Assembly (NCBI RefSeq): GCF_020519665.1
Contig: NZ_CP084703.1
Coordinates: 620,001 to 684,000 of the forward strand
Length of the DNA stretch: 64,000 nucleotides
Origin: Bacillus shivajii
GTDB lineage: Bacteria > Bacillota > Bacilli > Bacillales > Salisediminibacteriaceae
Direction of reading: 5' to 3'
In this document: piece after piece, positions 50,296 to 58,722 of the stretch
Numbering within the stretch: the first letter of the stretch is position 1
How the letters are laid out: each line of letters begins with the position of its first letter
Made by a program: the position numbers and the translations under genes
Notes under the pieces: generated by a model
Seen by the model: only the letters and a program-made list of their open reading frames with translations
Database searches by the model: none
Told to the model about the DNA's origin: nothing

Positions 50296-51210
50296 ATGAA
50301 AAAAGCGAGATTAATTTATAATCCTACTTCTGGTAGAGAACAAGTAAAAAAACAATTGCCATATATATTACAACGACTCGAAAAAGCAGGCTATGAAACT
50401 TCTGCTCATGCAACAACAGGGAAAGATTGTGCTAAACGTGCAGCAATGCTTGCGTGTGAACGTGGGTTTGATTTTGTGATTGCTGCAGGTGGTGATGGCA
50501 CAATTAATGAAGTTGTCAATGGAATTGCAGAACAAGAGGTTCGTCCGTCGTTAGGGGTTATTCCTGCAGGAACGACGAATGATTTTGCGCGAGCGCTACA
50601 CATCCCTCGAGATATTGTAAAGGCATGTGATGTTTTAACAGAAGGGCGTCTTCAATCCCTTGATGTTGGTAAAGTGGAAGAAGAGTACTTTATTAATATT
50701 GCGGGAGCGGGGACATTAACAGAGTTAACATATGAAGTGCCTAGTCGTTTAAAAACGATGATGGGACAAGTTGCATACTATGTTAAAGGGTTTGAAAAGC
50801 TTCCGAGAATAAAACCAACTCATGTAACGATTGAATATGATGGAAAATGGTTTGAAGGAGAAATCATGCTCTTTCTCGTATCAAATACGAATTCAGTCGG
50901 TGGTTTTGAAAAGTTAGCGCCAAATGCATTTTTAAATGATGGGCTTTTCGACTTAATCATTTTAAAGAAGACGAATTTAGGTGATGTTGTTAGATTGACA
51001 GGGGCAGCACTCCGTGGTGAACATATTAAAGATGAAAGAATTATTTATGTTCAAGCAAGTCGTATTAAAGTTCATAGTCGAGATCAGTTACAGTTAAATC
51101 TCGATGGTGAGTATGGTGGGACGTTACCAGGACAATTTGTCAATTTGCATAATCATATACAAGTAATGATTCCAAACAAGAAGCTTTCTTGCTTTCAGGA
51201 ATTGTATTAA
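50296..51210 (+). CDS. dgkB: Diacylglycerol kinase DgkB
   Basis: Soluble kinase that returns diacylglycerol, released during lipoteichoic acid synthesis, to phosphatidic acid. 304 residues; NAD-kinase/DagK fold with ARLIYNPTSGRE, the nucleotide motif AAGGDGTINEVVNG, and PAGTTNDFARAL; later LNLDGEYGG. ATG 50296 follows CGGAGGAG; a longer frame from 50260 lacks a ribosome site. It restores the B. subtilis gene order after the accessory block. Confidence 0.95.
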   Translation: MKKARLIYNPTSGREQVKKQLPYILQRLEKAGYETSAHATTGKDCAKRAAMLACERGFDFVIAAGGDGTINEVVNGIAEQEVRPSLGVIPAGTTNDFARALHIPRDIVKACDVLTEGRLQSLDVGKVEEEYFINIAGAGTLTELTYEVPSRLKTMMGQVAYYVKGFEKLPRIKPTHVTIEYDGKWFEGEIMLFLVSNTNSVGGFEKLAPNAFLNDGLFDLIILKKTNLGDVVRLTGAALRGEHIKDERIIYVQASRIKVHSRDQLQLNLDGEYGGTLPGQFVNLHNHIQVMIPNKKLSCFQELY

Positions 51211-51246
51211 AAAAGCAATTGGAGTATTTGGCTCCAATTGCTTTTA
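51209..51246 (+). terminator. dgkB terminator
   Basis: AAAAAGCAATTGGAG / CTCCAATTGCTTTT hairpin with T tail. Confidence 0.93.
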
Positions 51247-51300
51247 AACTTTTTCGGAATATATTTAAGGGGGGCTTAGTGTGTGTCATTCATAAACTCC

Positions 51301-51402
51301 TCAAAAAAGTAAGGTAGAAATTATCATCAAAATCCAATTGATTAGTCCGAGGGCTCCGAAAAAATAATGAACAAATAATAGCCGATCGAGCTTTTTGAAA
51401 AT
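51301..51402 (-). CDS. Possible 33-residue membrane peptide with unusual start
   Basis: After the stop of the toroid-fold gene, a strong AGGAGG (minus strand, 51404-51409) is followed by an open frame FKKLDRLLFVHYFFGALGLI..., a likely membrane span ending in TGA. The only start-like codon is ATT, one base after the ribosome site, with no ATG/GTG/TTG. Either a non-standard start, a decayed gene or chance. Listed because the span and ribosome site together look gene-like. Confidence 0.3.
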   Translation of the reverse strand: MFKKLDRLLFVHYFFGALGLINWILMIISTLLF

Positions 51403-51421
51403 ACCTCCTAAAAGGCTGGGG

Positions 51422-52327
51422 CTAATTTTCAATCCGTTCATAGGCGTGAAGAGCTTTTAATGTTTGGACGGTCAGCCAGCTTTTCCACTCAGGCTTTGCT
51501 TTTTCTTCCCATACTTCTCGATATTGGCCCCACTCCCAAAATGGAACCCATGATCCATCAGAGGTTTGGTTTTCAATTTCATAATCTAAATTTTTATTGA
51601 TGGCATCTCTTAAAACATTCGCAAGTGGTGAGTTCGGTGTTGGAGCCGACCATAAGGGCTTAGCGCAATAGTTACTCCATTTTGCAGTGTCATAGGTGAT
51701 GATATCTTTCGCTTGCTCACGTAGTATATCGATAATCATCGCTTTACCAGGGTCAGGCATTCCATTTACTAGTCTTACATAGCATAAGAGTTCATGGAAC
51801 TCTAAAGGTTTGTTCACGTTTTCAATGTATTGAAAAACGTGGTCGTGCAAAGATGGCAAAAGGTTGCGTGTCATGCATTGCGGATAGATGTGATAATAGC
51901 CAACAATTTCAGCACCTGGATTTGCTTCAAATGTCTTTGTATCTTGCGAATACGACCACCAGTCAGCTCGTGGATAATCATTCATGTGAGACAACTTTAA
52001 TGGCCAATAACCATATTTCTCATATACGTTCGTAAAATAACTCATCATCGATTTTACAATTGGATGTTTCCATGGTGCATTCACTTCTCGGACAAATTGC
52101 ATCCCAATCGAGGTAGCAATAGGACTAGAATGAGGTGAGCGGATATCAGGTTCTATACTATGTCCGAGGCCACCATCATCATTCTGATATGCCACTAAAG
52201 CATTTAATACATCATCATTTGAACCATCTAAGAAATGAAATTCAAACAAACGTTGATCAACTTCACGGCCGTACGTCATGACATAATGAGCAGCCTGTTC
52301 AAATTGAACTGTTGTAAGTTTTTTCAT
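51422..52327 (-). CDS. Alpha/alpha-toroid (terpene cyclase-like fold) protein, unknown
   Basis: 301 residues, no signal peptide. QNDDGGLGHSIEPD and QTSDGSWVPFWEW resemble the QW-type repeats of squalene-cyclase/prenyltransferase toroids, but no DXDD-type cyclase motif is evident. Conserved hypothetical in Bacillaceae to my knowledge. AAGGAGCGA lies before the ATG. Catalysis not inferable. Confidence 0.75.
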   Translation of the reverse strand: MKKLTTVQFEQAAHYVMTYGREVDQRLFEFHFLDGSNDDVLNALVAYQNDDGGLGHSIEPDIRSPHSSPIATSIGMQFVREVNAPWKHPIVKSMMSYFTNVYEKYGYWPLKLSHMNDYPRADWWSYSQDTKTFEANPGAEIVGYYHIYPQCMTRNLLPSLHDHVFQYIENVNKPLEFHELLCYVRLVNGMPDPGKAMIIDILREQAKDIITYDTAKWSNYCAKPLWSAPTPNSPLANVLRDAINKNLDYEIENQTSDGSWVPFWEWGQYREVWEEKAKPEWKSWLTVQTLKALHAYERIEN

Positions 52328-52552
52328 CGATTCGCTCCTTGTATGACAAAGTGAGTTCCATGTTAAAAAGCCGGACGATTATATGAAATCGGCACATTTT
52401 ATGGAAAAATGAGGGAAAAACAATTAAATCTCTGAAACTATTTAGGGATTTTAACGTAGAACAATTTAGCCATCCAAATATTTTATTATTACATTTTACC
52501 ACAAAATAGTTGGGAAATTATAACATTTACTTAAATTCACAGAAAATTGTTA

Positions 52553-52690
52553 GGGACCAGGTCCCGTAAAGATTTGTGAACAATTACCTAGTTGGTTTTC
52601 TAGGAATCTATGTGAATCAATTTCCGTGATCGAAATTAGCTGAAGACAAGCCCTCGGGAAAGCGTCCGTCTGAAGTGGAGTTCACGCTCA
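52553..52690. repeat. Degenerate intergenic repeats before the ABC genes
   Basis: GGGACCAGGTCCC (52553-52565) is a perfect palindrome with a single central base, like the GTGCCWGGCAC family in form. Farther on, CTGAAGACAAGCCCTCGGG and AAAGCGTCCGTCTGAAGTGG (about 52643-52679) resemble a GC-rich dispersed repeat that I recall as common between Bacillaceae genes. The rest of 52328-52780 is AT-rich, without a gene. Confidence 0.5.
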
Positions 52691-52780
52691 CATTTTGAAT
52701 TTCCCATCTTATTTTGAGTTATGAAATTGTTTCATGTAAATAACGTTGTTATAAAAAATCTTTAATGAAGGAGATAGCTG

Positions 52781-53749
52781 ATGAGTGAATATGCATTAAG
52801 CGTCAAAGAGTTGACGAAAAAAGTAAAGGGAAATAAACGAATCGTCGATAACGCTACGTTTCAAGTAAAAAAAGGTGAAATTATGGGTTTGTTAGGACCG
52901 AATGGAGCTGGGAAAACGACTACGATTCGTATGATTGTTGGGTTAATCTCAAAAAATGAAGGAACGGTACTTATTAACGGAAAAGATATGGACCAAGATG
53001 GTCAAATGATTAAGAGTGAAGTAGGGGCGATTGTAGAAAATCCAGCATTTTATGATCATATGAGCGGGTATAAAAATTTATTGCAATATGCGAGAATGGC
53101 ACGTGTTCCAATTGAAAAAGATCGTATCGATGAAGTTGTAAAGCTCGTAAAACTTGATCATGCGATTAATGACAAAGTGAAAAAATATTCGCTTGGCATG
53201 AAGCAACGTTTAGGTGTAGCCCAGGCAATTTTACATAAGCCGACGCTGTTAATTTTAGATGAGCCAACAAACGGGCTAGACCCTCAAGGGATTCGAGAGC
53301 TTCGTGATTACTTGAAGGTTCTTGCATCCGAAGGCACATCTACCCTCGTATCGTCTCATTTATTAAGTGAAATGCAACTTATGTGTGACCGGGTAACGAT
53401 TATGGAGAAGGGAAAAATCATTGATATTTCTGAGTTGTCATCACTTGATCAAAGCAACGAAAAATCGCTAAATCCAGTAAGTTTTACAGTCAGTGACATT
53501 GAAATGGCAAAACAGAAAGCCGAACAAGTACAATATGAGGTCGTAAAAGCAAGTGAACGAATAATTACTTTCAATTTATTAAATGACGATATACCGAAAG
53601 TCAATCGCATGTTCGTAAAGGCAGGAATCGATGTATATGCGATTGAATCGGCGAAAACTTCACTTGAAGATAAATTTATTGAGTTAACATCGGTTGCAGC
53701 TAATCAAACAGATAAGGGGACGGTGGCAAATAATGATACAGCTAATTAA
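52781..53749 (+). CDS. ABC transporter ATP-binding protein (BcrA/LolD-like exporter class)
   Basis: 322 residues: Walker A GPNGAGKTT, signature YSLGMKQRL, Walker B LLILDEPTNGLDP, switch His in SSHLLSE, and a C-terminal regulatory extension of about 90 residues, typical of bacitracin/lantibiotic-type exporters. AGGAG lies upstream. The last 17 bp overlap the permease gene. Substrate unknown. Confidence 0.92.
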   Translation: MSEYALSVKELTKKVKGNKRIVDNATFQVKKGEIMGLLGPNGAGKTTTIRMIVGLISKNEGTVLINGKDMDQDGQMIKSEVGAIVENPAFYDHMSGYKNLLQYARMARVPIEKDRIDEVVKLVKLDHAINDKVKKYSLGMKQRLGVAQAILHKPTLLILDEPTNGLDPQGIRELRDYLKVLASEGTSTLVSSHLLSEMQLMCDRVTIMEKGKIIDISELSSLDQSNEKSLNPVSFTVSDIEMAKQKAEQVQYEVVKASERIITFNLLNDDIPKVNRMFVKAGIDVYAIESAKTSLEDKFIELTSVAANQTDKGTVANNDTAN

Positions 53750-54695
53750 AAATGAATGGATTAAGCTATGGGCAAAAAAACAGTCATGGATCTTTTTAAT
53801 TGCTATCGTTGTATTTACCTTTATCACAGGGCTTATCTATAGTAATTTTAATGAACCTCATACAGAAGGAACCACTGAGAACTGGGAAGTTGGCATACAA
53901 ACTCAAATTGAACATAATGAAGAGGCTTTAAGTTCAGGTGATGTTGAACAATGGGAAAGAGAAATGCTTGAGAGAGAACAAGAATACAATCAAGCAGTGG
54001 TAGATGCTGGTGTGAACCCTTATGAAACGAATAACTTTGTTTTTATGAATGAAGTGATGCTTGGTGTTGCCTCGTTTATTACACTTTTTAGTGTCATTGT
54101 GGCCAGTTCAATTGTGTCGTCAGAACTTGCCAGTGGAACGATTAAACAGCTAGTTATTCGACCATTTGAAAGGTGGCAATTTCTTTTAGCGAAGTTTCTC
54201 ACAGTGATTTTTTATTCATTGATTCTCGTGATTACGCTTGTTATTGTAAATTGGCTTGTCGGAACAATCTTTTTTGGGCAAGGAAGTTTGAGTGCTCCAA
54301 TCATTGAAAGACCGTTTGATGGTGAAATCATACAAACGACCGTTGGCACAATGCTTCTTTCAAAGGTTGGATTGTATACGCTGAATATGTTTATGTTTGT
54401 TATTATTTCGTTTTCGATATCAACGTTGTTTAAGAGTCAATCTTTAGCAGTTGGAATTGGGATTTTTGCATTGTTCTTCTCGAGCATGTCACAAGGGTTT
54501 ACAATGCTTTTGGAAGATTCAGTATGGTACAAATTTATCTTAATTCCTCACTTAAATTTACAGCATTACGCAACACATGACACCTTAATGGAAGGTGTCA
54601 CAATGCCATTCTCATTAATGATATTAGCAGTTTATATGATTCTCCTTTTATCGATAACAACACTATTATTTCAAAAACGTGATATTAGTTATTAA
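53733..54695 (+). CDS. ABC-2 type permease
   Basis: 320 residues: N-terminal KNEWIKLWAKKQSW, a first span, a large extracellular loop (about 45-105), then five spans including ASSIVSSELASGTIKQLVIRPF, as in ABC-2 permeases. ATG 53733 is preceded by GGGGACGGTGG within the ATPase gene, so synthesis is coupled. With the ATPase it forms a complete exporter or resistance pump. Confidence 0.9.
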   Translation: MIQLIKNEWIKLWAKKQSWIFLIAIVVFTFITGLIYSNFNEPHTEGTTENWEVGIQTQIEHNEEALSSGDVEQWEREMLEREQEYNQAVVDAGVNPYETNNFVFMNEVMLGVASFITLFSVIVASSIVSSELASGTIKQLVIRPFERWQFLLAKFLTVIFYSLILVITLVIVNWLVGTIFFGQGSLSAPIIERPFDGEIIQTTVGTMLLSKVGLYTLNMFMFVIISFSISTLFKSQSLAVGIGIFALFFSSMSQGFTMLLEDSVWYKFILIPHLNLQHYATHDTLMEGVTMPFSLMILAVYMILLLSITTLLFQKRDISY

Positions 54696-54713
54696 TCAAC
54701 TAGTTTTACCAAA

Positions 54714-54742
54714 AAACACCAAGTGCCTGACACCTGGTGTTT
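54714..54742 (+). terminator. ABC-operon terminator, degenerate GTGCCTGGCAC family member
   Basis: AAACACCAAGTGCC...CACCTGGTGTTT with two mismatches around GTGCCTGACAC. Confidence 0.7.
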
Positions 54743-54773
54743 CCTATATTATTTAAGGATCACGGATTAGTGT

Positions 54774-56012
54774 TTATTTTTTAATCGATTGTTTCTTCCA
54801 ATATGTTCCGGTACGCCAGAGCCATTCAACAGGACCGAATTTATAGCGTTCGAGCCAAAAGCGGCTAAAGATGATTTGTAAGACAAAAAGGACCATTGCG
54901 AGAAGAATTGCGATTAAAGTCCCAAGTTGACCGAAAAGACCCAAGCCATATCCATAAAAGATCGTTGTCATGACGACAGATTGCATTAAATAGTTTGTAA
55001 GAGCCATTCTCCCGACATAACCAAACCCATTGAATAAAAGGTATTGCTGAAGTTTCGAATAGAGTAAGGCAAATAAAGCAATATAGCCAATTGCAGCGAT
55101 AGGTCCTCCGATGAAATAACCAAAATACTCTAATATGCCGCTATTCGTAAAGACATTTCCAGCTTTCACAATTAAACCGGCTGTAATAGCAATTGTCGCC
55201 ACTTTTTTAAACGAATGTTGATTTCTATCAAGTTCATGCAACCAGCGTGATTTTGTGATTAATAAACCTATTAAAAATAGGATAAACGTCTGAATAACCA
55301 TAATTGCGTAGCTGAAAAAGGCAGTGAAGCCAATGATAAACTCTTGTTTTAACGGGTCGATTCCAGGTGGCATCTTCATCTTCTCAAATGGACTATTAGT
55401 GAAACGATGTTCAACGATGTCACTGTAACTGCCTTCTGCTAAAACTTCAGCTTCATAATCGGCAAAAGGTTTGAAGGTAAAATACTTGTCACCTTCCCCA
55501 TCACTCATAAATCCAGTGAGACTTATGAAAATTGTTAGCGCTATGATCCATACAAGTAATGTCTTTTTCTTGCGGTTGTAAAAAAAGAATAGTAACAGTG
55601 CTGTTCCACCGTAAGTTAAGAGAATGTCACCAGCCCAAATAAAGTGAAGGTGGAGCCAGCCTAACAAGATTAACAGAATGAGTCGTCTAGCAAAGACCCG
55701 TTTGAAAGGCCGCCCTTTTTCTTCTGCCCTTTCCCACATGATTGCGGCTCCAAAGCCAAATAAAATAGCAAAAATCGGGTAGAAACTTCCTTGCAATAAC
55801 CACTCAATAACAAGATAAGTCGTACGGTCAACAGTATTTAATTCAGGAAGAATGTACGTGTAGCCAATCAGGCCGTACTGAAAAGCGAACATATTAACTA
55901 GTAAGATCCCAAGAAGAGCTAAGCCTCGTAAACTATCAATATGATGAAGCCGATTTTTCGAATCAATCGGTGTCATAGTTGATGTGATGTCTGTCTTATT
56001 TTTCATCGTCAT
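54774..56012 (-). CDS. DUF418 (YeiB-type) membrane protein
   Basis: 412 residues, about ten membrane spans. N-terminal HHIDSLRGLALLGILLVNMF and the C-terminal DUF418 region (YVGRMALTNYLMQSV...FGPVEWLWR) are diagnostic. Proposed as transporters or acyltransferase-like; function unproven. Start ATG 56012 with AAAGGAG nine bases upstream; the first codons overlap the 3' end of the small membrane gene, implying coupling. Confidence 0.88.
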   Translation of the reverse strand: MTMKNKTDITSTMTPIDSKNRLHHIDSLRGLALLGILLVNMFAFQYGLIGYTYILPELNTVDRTTYLVIEWLLQGSFYPIFAILFGFGAAIMWERAEEKGRPFKRVFARRLILLILLGWLHLHFIWAGDILLTYGGTALLLFFFYNRKKKTLLVWIIALTIFISLTGFMSDGEGDKYFTFKPFADYEAEVLAEGSYSDIVEHRFTNSPFEKMKMPPGIDPLKQEFIIGFTAFFSYAIMVIQTFILFLIGLLITKSRWLHELDRNQHSFKKVATIAITAGLIVKAGNVFTNSGILEYFGYFIGGPIAAIGYIALFALLYSKLQQYLLFNGFGYVGRMALTNYLMQSVVMTTIFYGYGLGLFGQLGTLIAILLAMVLFVLQIIFSRFWLERYKFGPVEWLWRTGTYWKKQSIKK

Positions 56013-56226
56013 TTTTCGTTTCTCCTTTATGATTAAGAGAGGAATCATTTTTTTGTAAATCGATTAAAGTTATGCCAATCCAAAGCAGAATGCTACTTAT
56101 AATAGCAAATCCACCAGTTATAGCGATATATTTATCGAAGCTTACAGCCAAATAAGATAGCAGAAGAAATATACCGACTCCAATTGCTAAACTAAGAATC
56201 AAATTTCCAAATACTCTTTCACTCAT
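55996..56226 (-). CDS. Two-span small membrane protein coupled to DUF418 gene
   Basis: 76 residues, spans at about 8-29 and 35-56, charged tail KNDSSLNHKGETKNDDEK. AAAGGATGA lies upstream. Its end overlaps the DUF418 start by 17 bp, the reason to think the two work together. No family recognised. Confidence 0.72.
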   Translation of the reverse strand: MSERVFGNLILSLAIGVGIFLLLSYLAVSFDKYIAITGGFAIISSILLWIGITLIDLQKNDSSLNHKGETKNDDEK

Positions 56227-56263
56227 GAAATCATCCTTTTAAAGTTTGAAATTCTTTTTTCAC

Positions 56264-56460
56264 GTTAAGCGTTTATAAAATTTTAGCGATGTAGAAGCAC
56301 GACGTAGTGAAAAATTTTCAAGAATTAAGTATAAGTTCACCGGCTAAAAACGCGATGTCCTATCGCAACACCGGTGCTAGCACGTCCTGTGCGTTGGCTC
56401 CTGCGGTTACTCGTCGCAGCTCGAAGCTTAATCAAGAAGTAAAGCTCGTCGCAACTAACA
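56264..56460. repeat. Dispersed structured intergenic repeat, copy 2
   Basis: Shares the exact 30-bp string at 56397-56426 with copy 1 (9056-9085). It also has hairpins with an AGGAC loop on the minus strand: GCGAT-AGGAC-ATCGC (56352-56366) and GCAC-AGGAC-GTGC (56380-56392). It contains GTTTATAAAATTTT near its left edge, as copy 1 does. No gene within. Confidence 0.7.
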
Positions 56461-56475
56461 CCTCTGTCTTCGCCT

Positions 56476-56505
56476 AAAAGGCTCGCCAATCGGCGAGTTT
56501 TCTTT
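56476..56505. terminator. Terminator after the DHODH-like fusion gene
   Basis: CTCGCC-AATC-type hairpin (GGCTCGCC / GGCGAG) flanked by AAAA and TTTT on both strands, seven bases beyond the stop of the minus-strand gene. Confidence 0.75.
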
Positions 56506-56511
56506 AGAGGC

Positions 56512-58329
56512 CTATCCTCTCGTTTGGTGAAAAAAATGAAATGTTGTAATGAGACCAATCATGTATAAAAATAAGGCATAGTAAGCAGGTAACAGGTGAA
56601 TGAAATCTGTATAATGAATGCTGAAATGTACTCCGATTCCAGCGGCGAATGCAGGAACCCCTCCTAGACAAAACGTCCACCAAATCCACTGCTTTCCTTG
56701 ATGAAATCCCCATAATGCAAGCATTAAGACAAGTAATCCGACACTTAATAATGCACTACCAAACCCGGCACGGTCGTGAGCGATGACAGGAACAAGCCGT
56801 TCATTAAACTCATGAAGCATCTCTGGTGGCATGTGGAGATAATGTATATCCGTCTCGACAAAAACCCCCGTCACACCAATATATGAAATTATGAATCCAC
56901 CAAGGACAAAGGAAAATCCTAAAATAACAAACGAGAGCTGGCCAATGATGCTCAGCTTCCATGTTCTGTCGTTAAACCGGTTAGAAGAAGCTGGTGTTCC
57001 ATTTATATGTTTCGTTTGTATCAACCCGGTTATAAAAAATGGTGCTAATATAAGCCAAAATATGAGGTGAAGCCAATCGAAATAACCGTATCCAATAAAT
57101 AGAAATATCCCTAAAAAACCAATGATTGCGGCTGTGTCCGTCGCTTGCTTAGCCCATAATAATCCGTTTTTAATTCCGAACCAGGCTAATGACATATAGA
57201 TAATGCTACCAGATATCATCGTCCCTGCTAGAGTCATTCGATCATGAGCCATGAAGTGAAAAATTCGTTCATTATACGCAATGATTTCTTCCCTCGTCAT
57301 CCCAAGAAAATGTTCATCATAGGGGAGGATCACAGTCGTCATACTGAGAATAAGTGCGATGATTCCACCGATAAACATAGAGAAGCCAAATAAGAAATAC
57401 CAGCCCCAACCTTTCGGAGGTCGTGGTTCATGTTGGTCATTTAGTTGCGCTTCTTTTATCCTTTTTGGTAGCCCAGGTCCTGAAAAAACATAGCCGCCAG
57501 AAAGCATAATGAGGTCCGCTTTAGCATCGAACAATTGTAATGCATCATCGGGTTCTAGTACTCCCCCCGTAGTAATGATTGTTTTTGTGAAAGCGTTTCT
57601 TCGTAAGTAATTAACGCCATTAATAAGCATATCAAGGTTTGTTTTATCTTTTATGCTTCGTTGTTCATCTAAGGCAATTCCTGAATAATGACGTTCAATA
57701 TCGGACACCTTGTTAAAGGGAAGATCTTTCAATTGCTGAGCATTCACACTTATAAATATTGGTTTTTCCGTGCGAGAAGTTATAAGGGTGTGTTCAACGT
57801 TTAAAAGATCATCGATATGGATGATAAAGGCACTGGCATTGTTCGATAAGGAATCAATCATGTCCAAAAGCTCTTCTAGTTTTCCGGATAAGCGAATGAA
57901 TAATGGTTGTTTTATTGATAAGTGGTCCAGTTTTTCTTTCGTATTTTTTAAACCGATGGATGCAAACGCGCTAGGGAAGTCAATGACTTTGTTTTTCCTG
58001 TCTACAATGGGTGCTTTAACGTCAATTGGACTTTTGGTAATAGGCCCAATTTCAATAAAACCAAAGCCTAAATGAGAAAAAGCTTTAGTACCTGATTGGT
58101 GCGGGTCTAATTTTCCAGAAAGCCCAATTGAATTAGAAAGGTCGATTCCTTCGACATGCTTTTTATGCAGGGGCGAAGATTCTTCTCGGCCAAGAAAATG
58201 AATGACATGTCTTCCCCCAGGAGTTGAGGCGATTACATTCATTGCTCTATGTATGAACGCTCTTGAACGCTCTGGTGAAAAGTGATTAAGTACCGGTTTA
58301 AACAAGAGGTGATATGACCAATCTGGCAT
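56512..58329 (-). CDS. Dihydroorotate-dehydrogenase-like domain fused to a duplicated membrane domain
   Basis: 605 residues. Residues about 1-300 follow class 2 dihydroorotate dehydrogenase (SNSIGLSGKLDPHQ, HLGFGFIEIGPITKSP, TTGGVLEPDDALQLFDAKAD, SGGYVFSGPGLPKRIKEA), but catalytic and flavin signatures are altered: the usual LDKN Lys position reads LDPH and the ISSPN/NTT motifs are missing. Residues about 310-600 form two similar four-span blocks, each with an acidic loop and an AHDR motif (FMAHDRMTLAGTM; VIAHDRAGFGSAL). AGGAGG precedes the ATG. Probably not an active PyrD; function unknown. Confidence 0.8.
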   Translation of the reverse strand: MPDWSYHLLFKPVLNHFSPERSRAFIHRAMNVIASTPGGRHVIHFLGREESSPLHKKHVEGIDLSNSIGLSGKLDPHQSGTKAFSHLGFGFIEIGPITKSPIDVKAPIVDRKNKVIDFPSAFASIGLKNTKEKLDHLSIKQPLFIRLSGKLEELLDMIDSLSNNASAFIIHIDDLLNVEHTLITSRTEKPIFISVNAQQLKDLPFNKVSDIERHYSGIALDEQRSIKDKTNLDMLINGVNYLRRNAFTKTIITTGGVLEPDDALQLFDAKADLIMLSGGYVFSGPGLPKRIKEAQLNDQHEPRPPKGWGWYFLFGFSMFIGGIIALILSMTTVILPYDEHFLGMTREEIIAYNERIFHFMAHDRMTLAGTMISGSIIYMSLAWFGIKNGLLWAKQATDTAAIIGFLGIFLFIGYGYFDWLHLIFWLILAPFFITGLIQTKHINGTPASSNRFNDRTWKLSIIGQLSFVILGFSFVLGGFIISYIGVTGVFVETDIHYLHMPPEMLHEFNERLVPVIAHDRAGFGSALLSVGLLVLMLALWGFHQGKQWIWWTFCLGGVPAFAAGIGVHFSIHYTDFIHLLPAYYALFLYMIGLITTFHFFHQTRG

Positions 58330-58599
58330 TTACCTTGCCTCCTATGTGAAGAATGTGAATGTTAATGTTAATGTTAATAAAGTGTACTTGTTATTTATTT
58401 ACATCATACAGGGTCATTGAAGGGATGTAAATTTTGTCCATGCACGTTACATATGTTAATTATTTTGATATATTTTTTCAGAAGATAAAAGGTTGAATTG
58501 TTTCTCCATTACTAGACGAAGTCTATCATACTAGGCTTTAATAGATTTCACAAAAAAACGTATCAGAAAAGAATTATAGTTTAGATTTTTCGAACTTTT

Positions 58600-58613
58600 T
58601 GAAAGCGTATTCA
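58600..58613 (+). promoter_or_regulatory. Candidate cre site upstream of the AbgT gene
   Basis: TGAAAGCGTATTCA fits the cre consensus at 13 of 14 positions. It lies 20 bp before a TATAAT box (58633-58638). The 58330-58722 stretch has no other feature beyond a short GTTAAT triplicate near 58360. Confidence 0.5.
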
Positions 58614-58722
58614 TATTTGATTATTATATGTTTATAATAAGGTCGTCAGTTGTACAAACTGATCGCATTTTTCAGAACATTTATATTATATTTTTATTGA
58701 CAAAAGAAAGGGGTTTTCAAGA

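Noticed and set aside
52553-52690. Complete insertion sequence before the ABC genes
   Set aside because: Only short palindromes and a degenerate GC-rich repeat are present; no transposase or paired ends.
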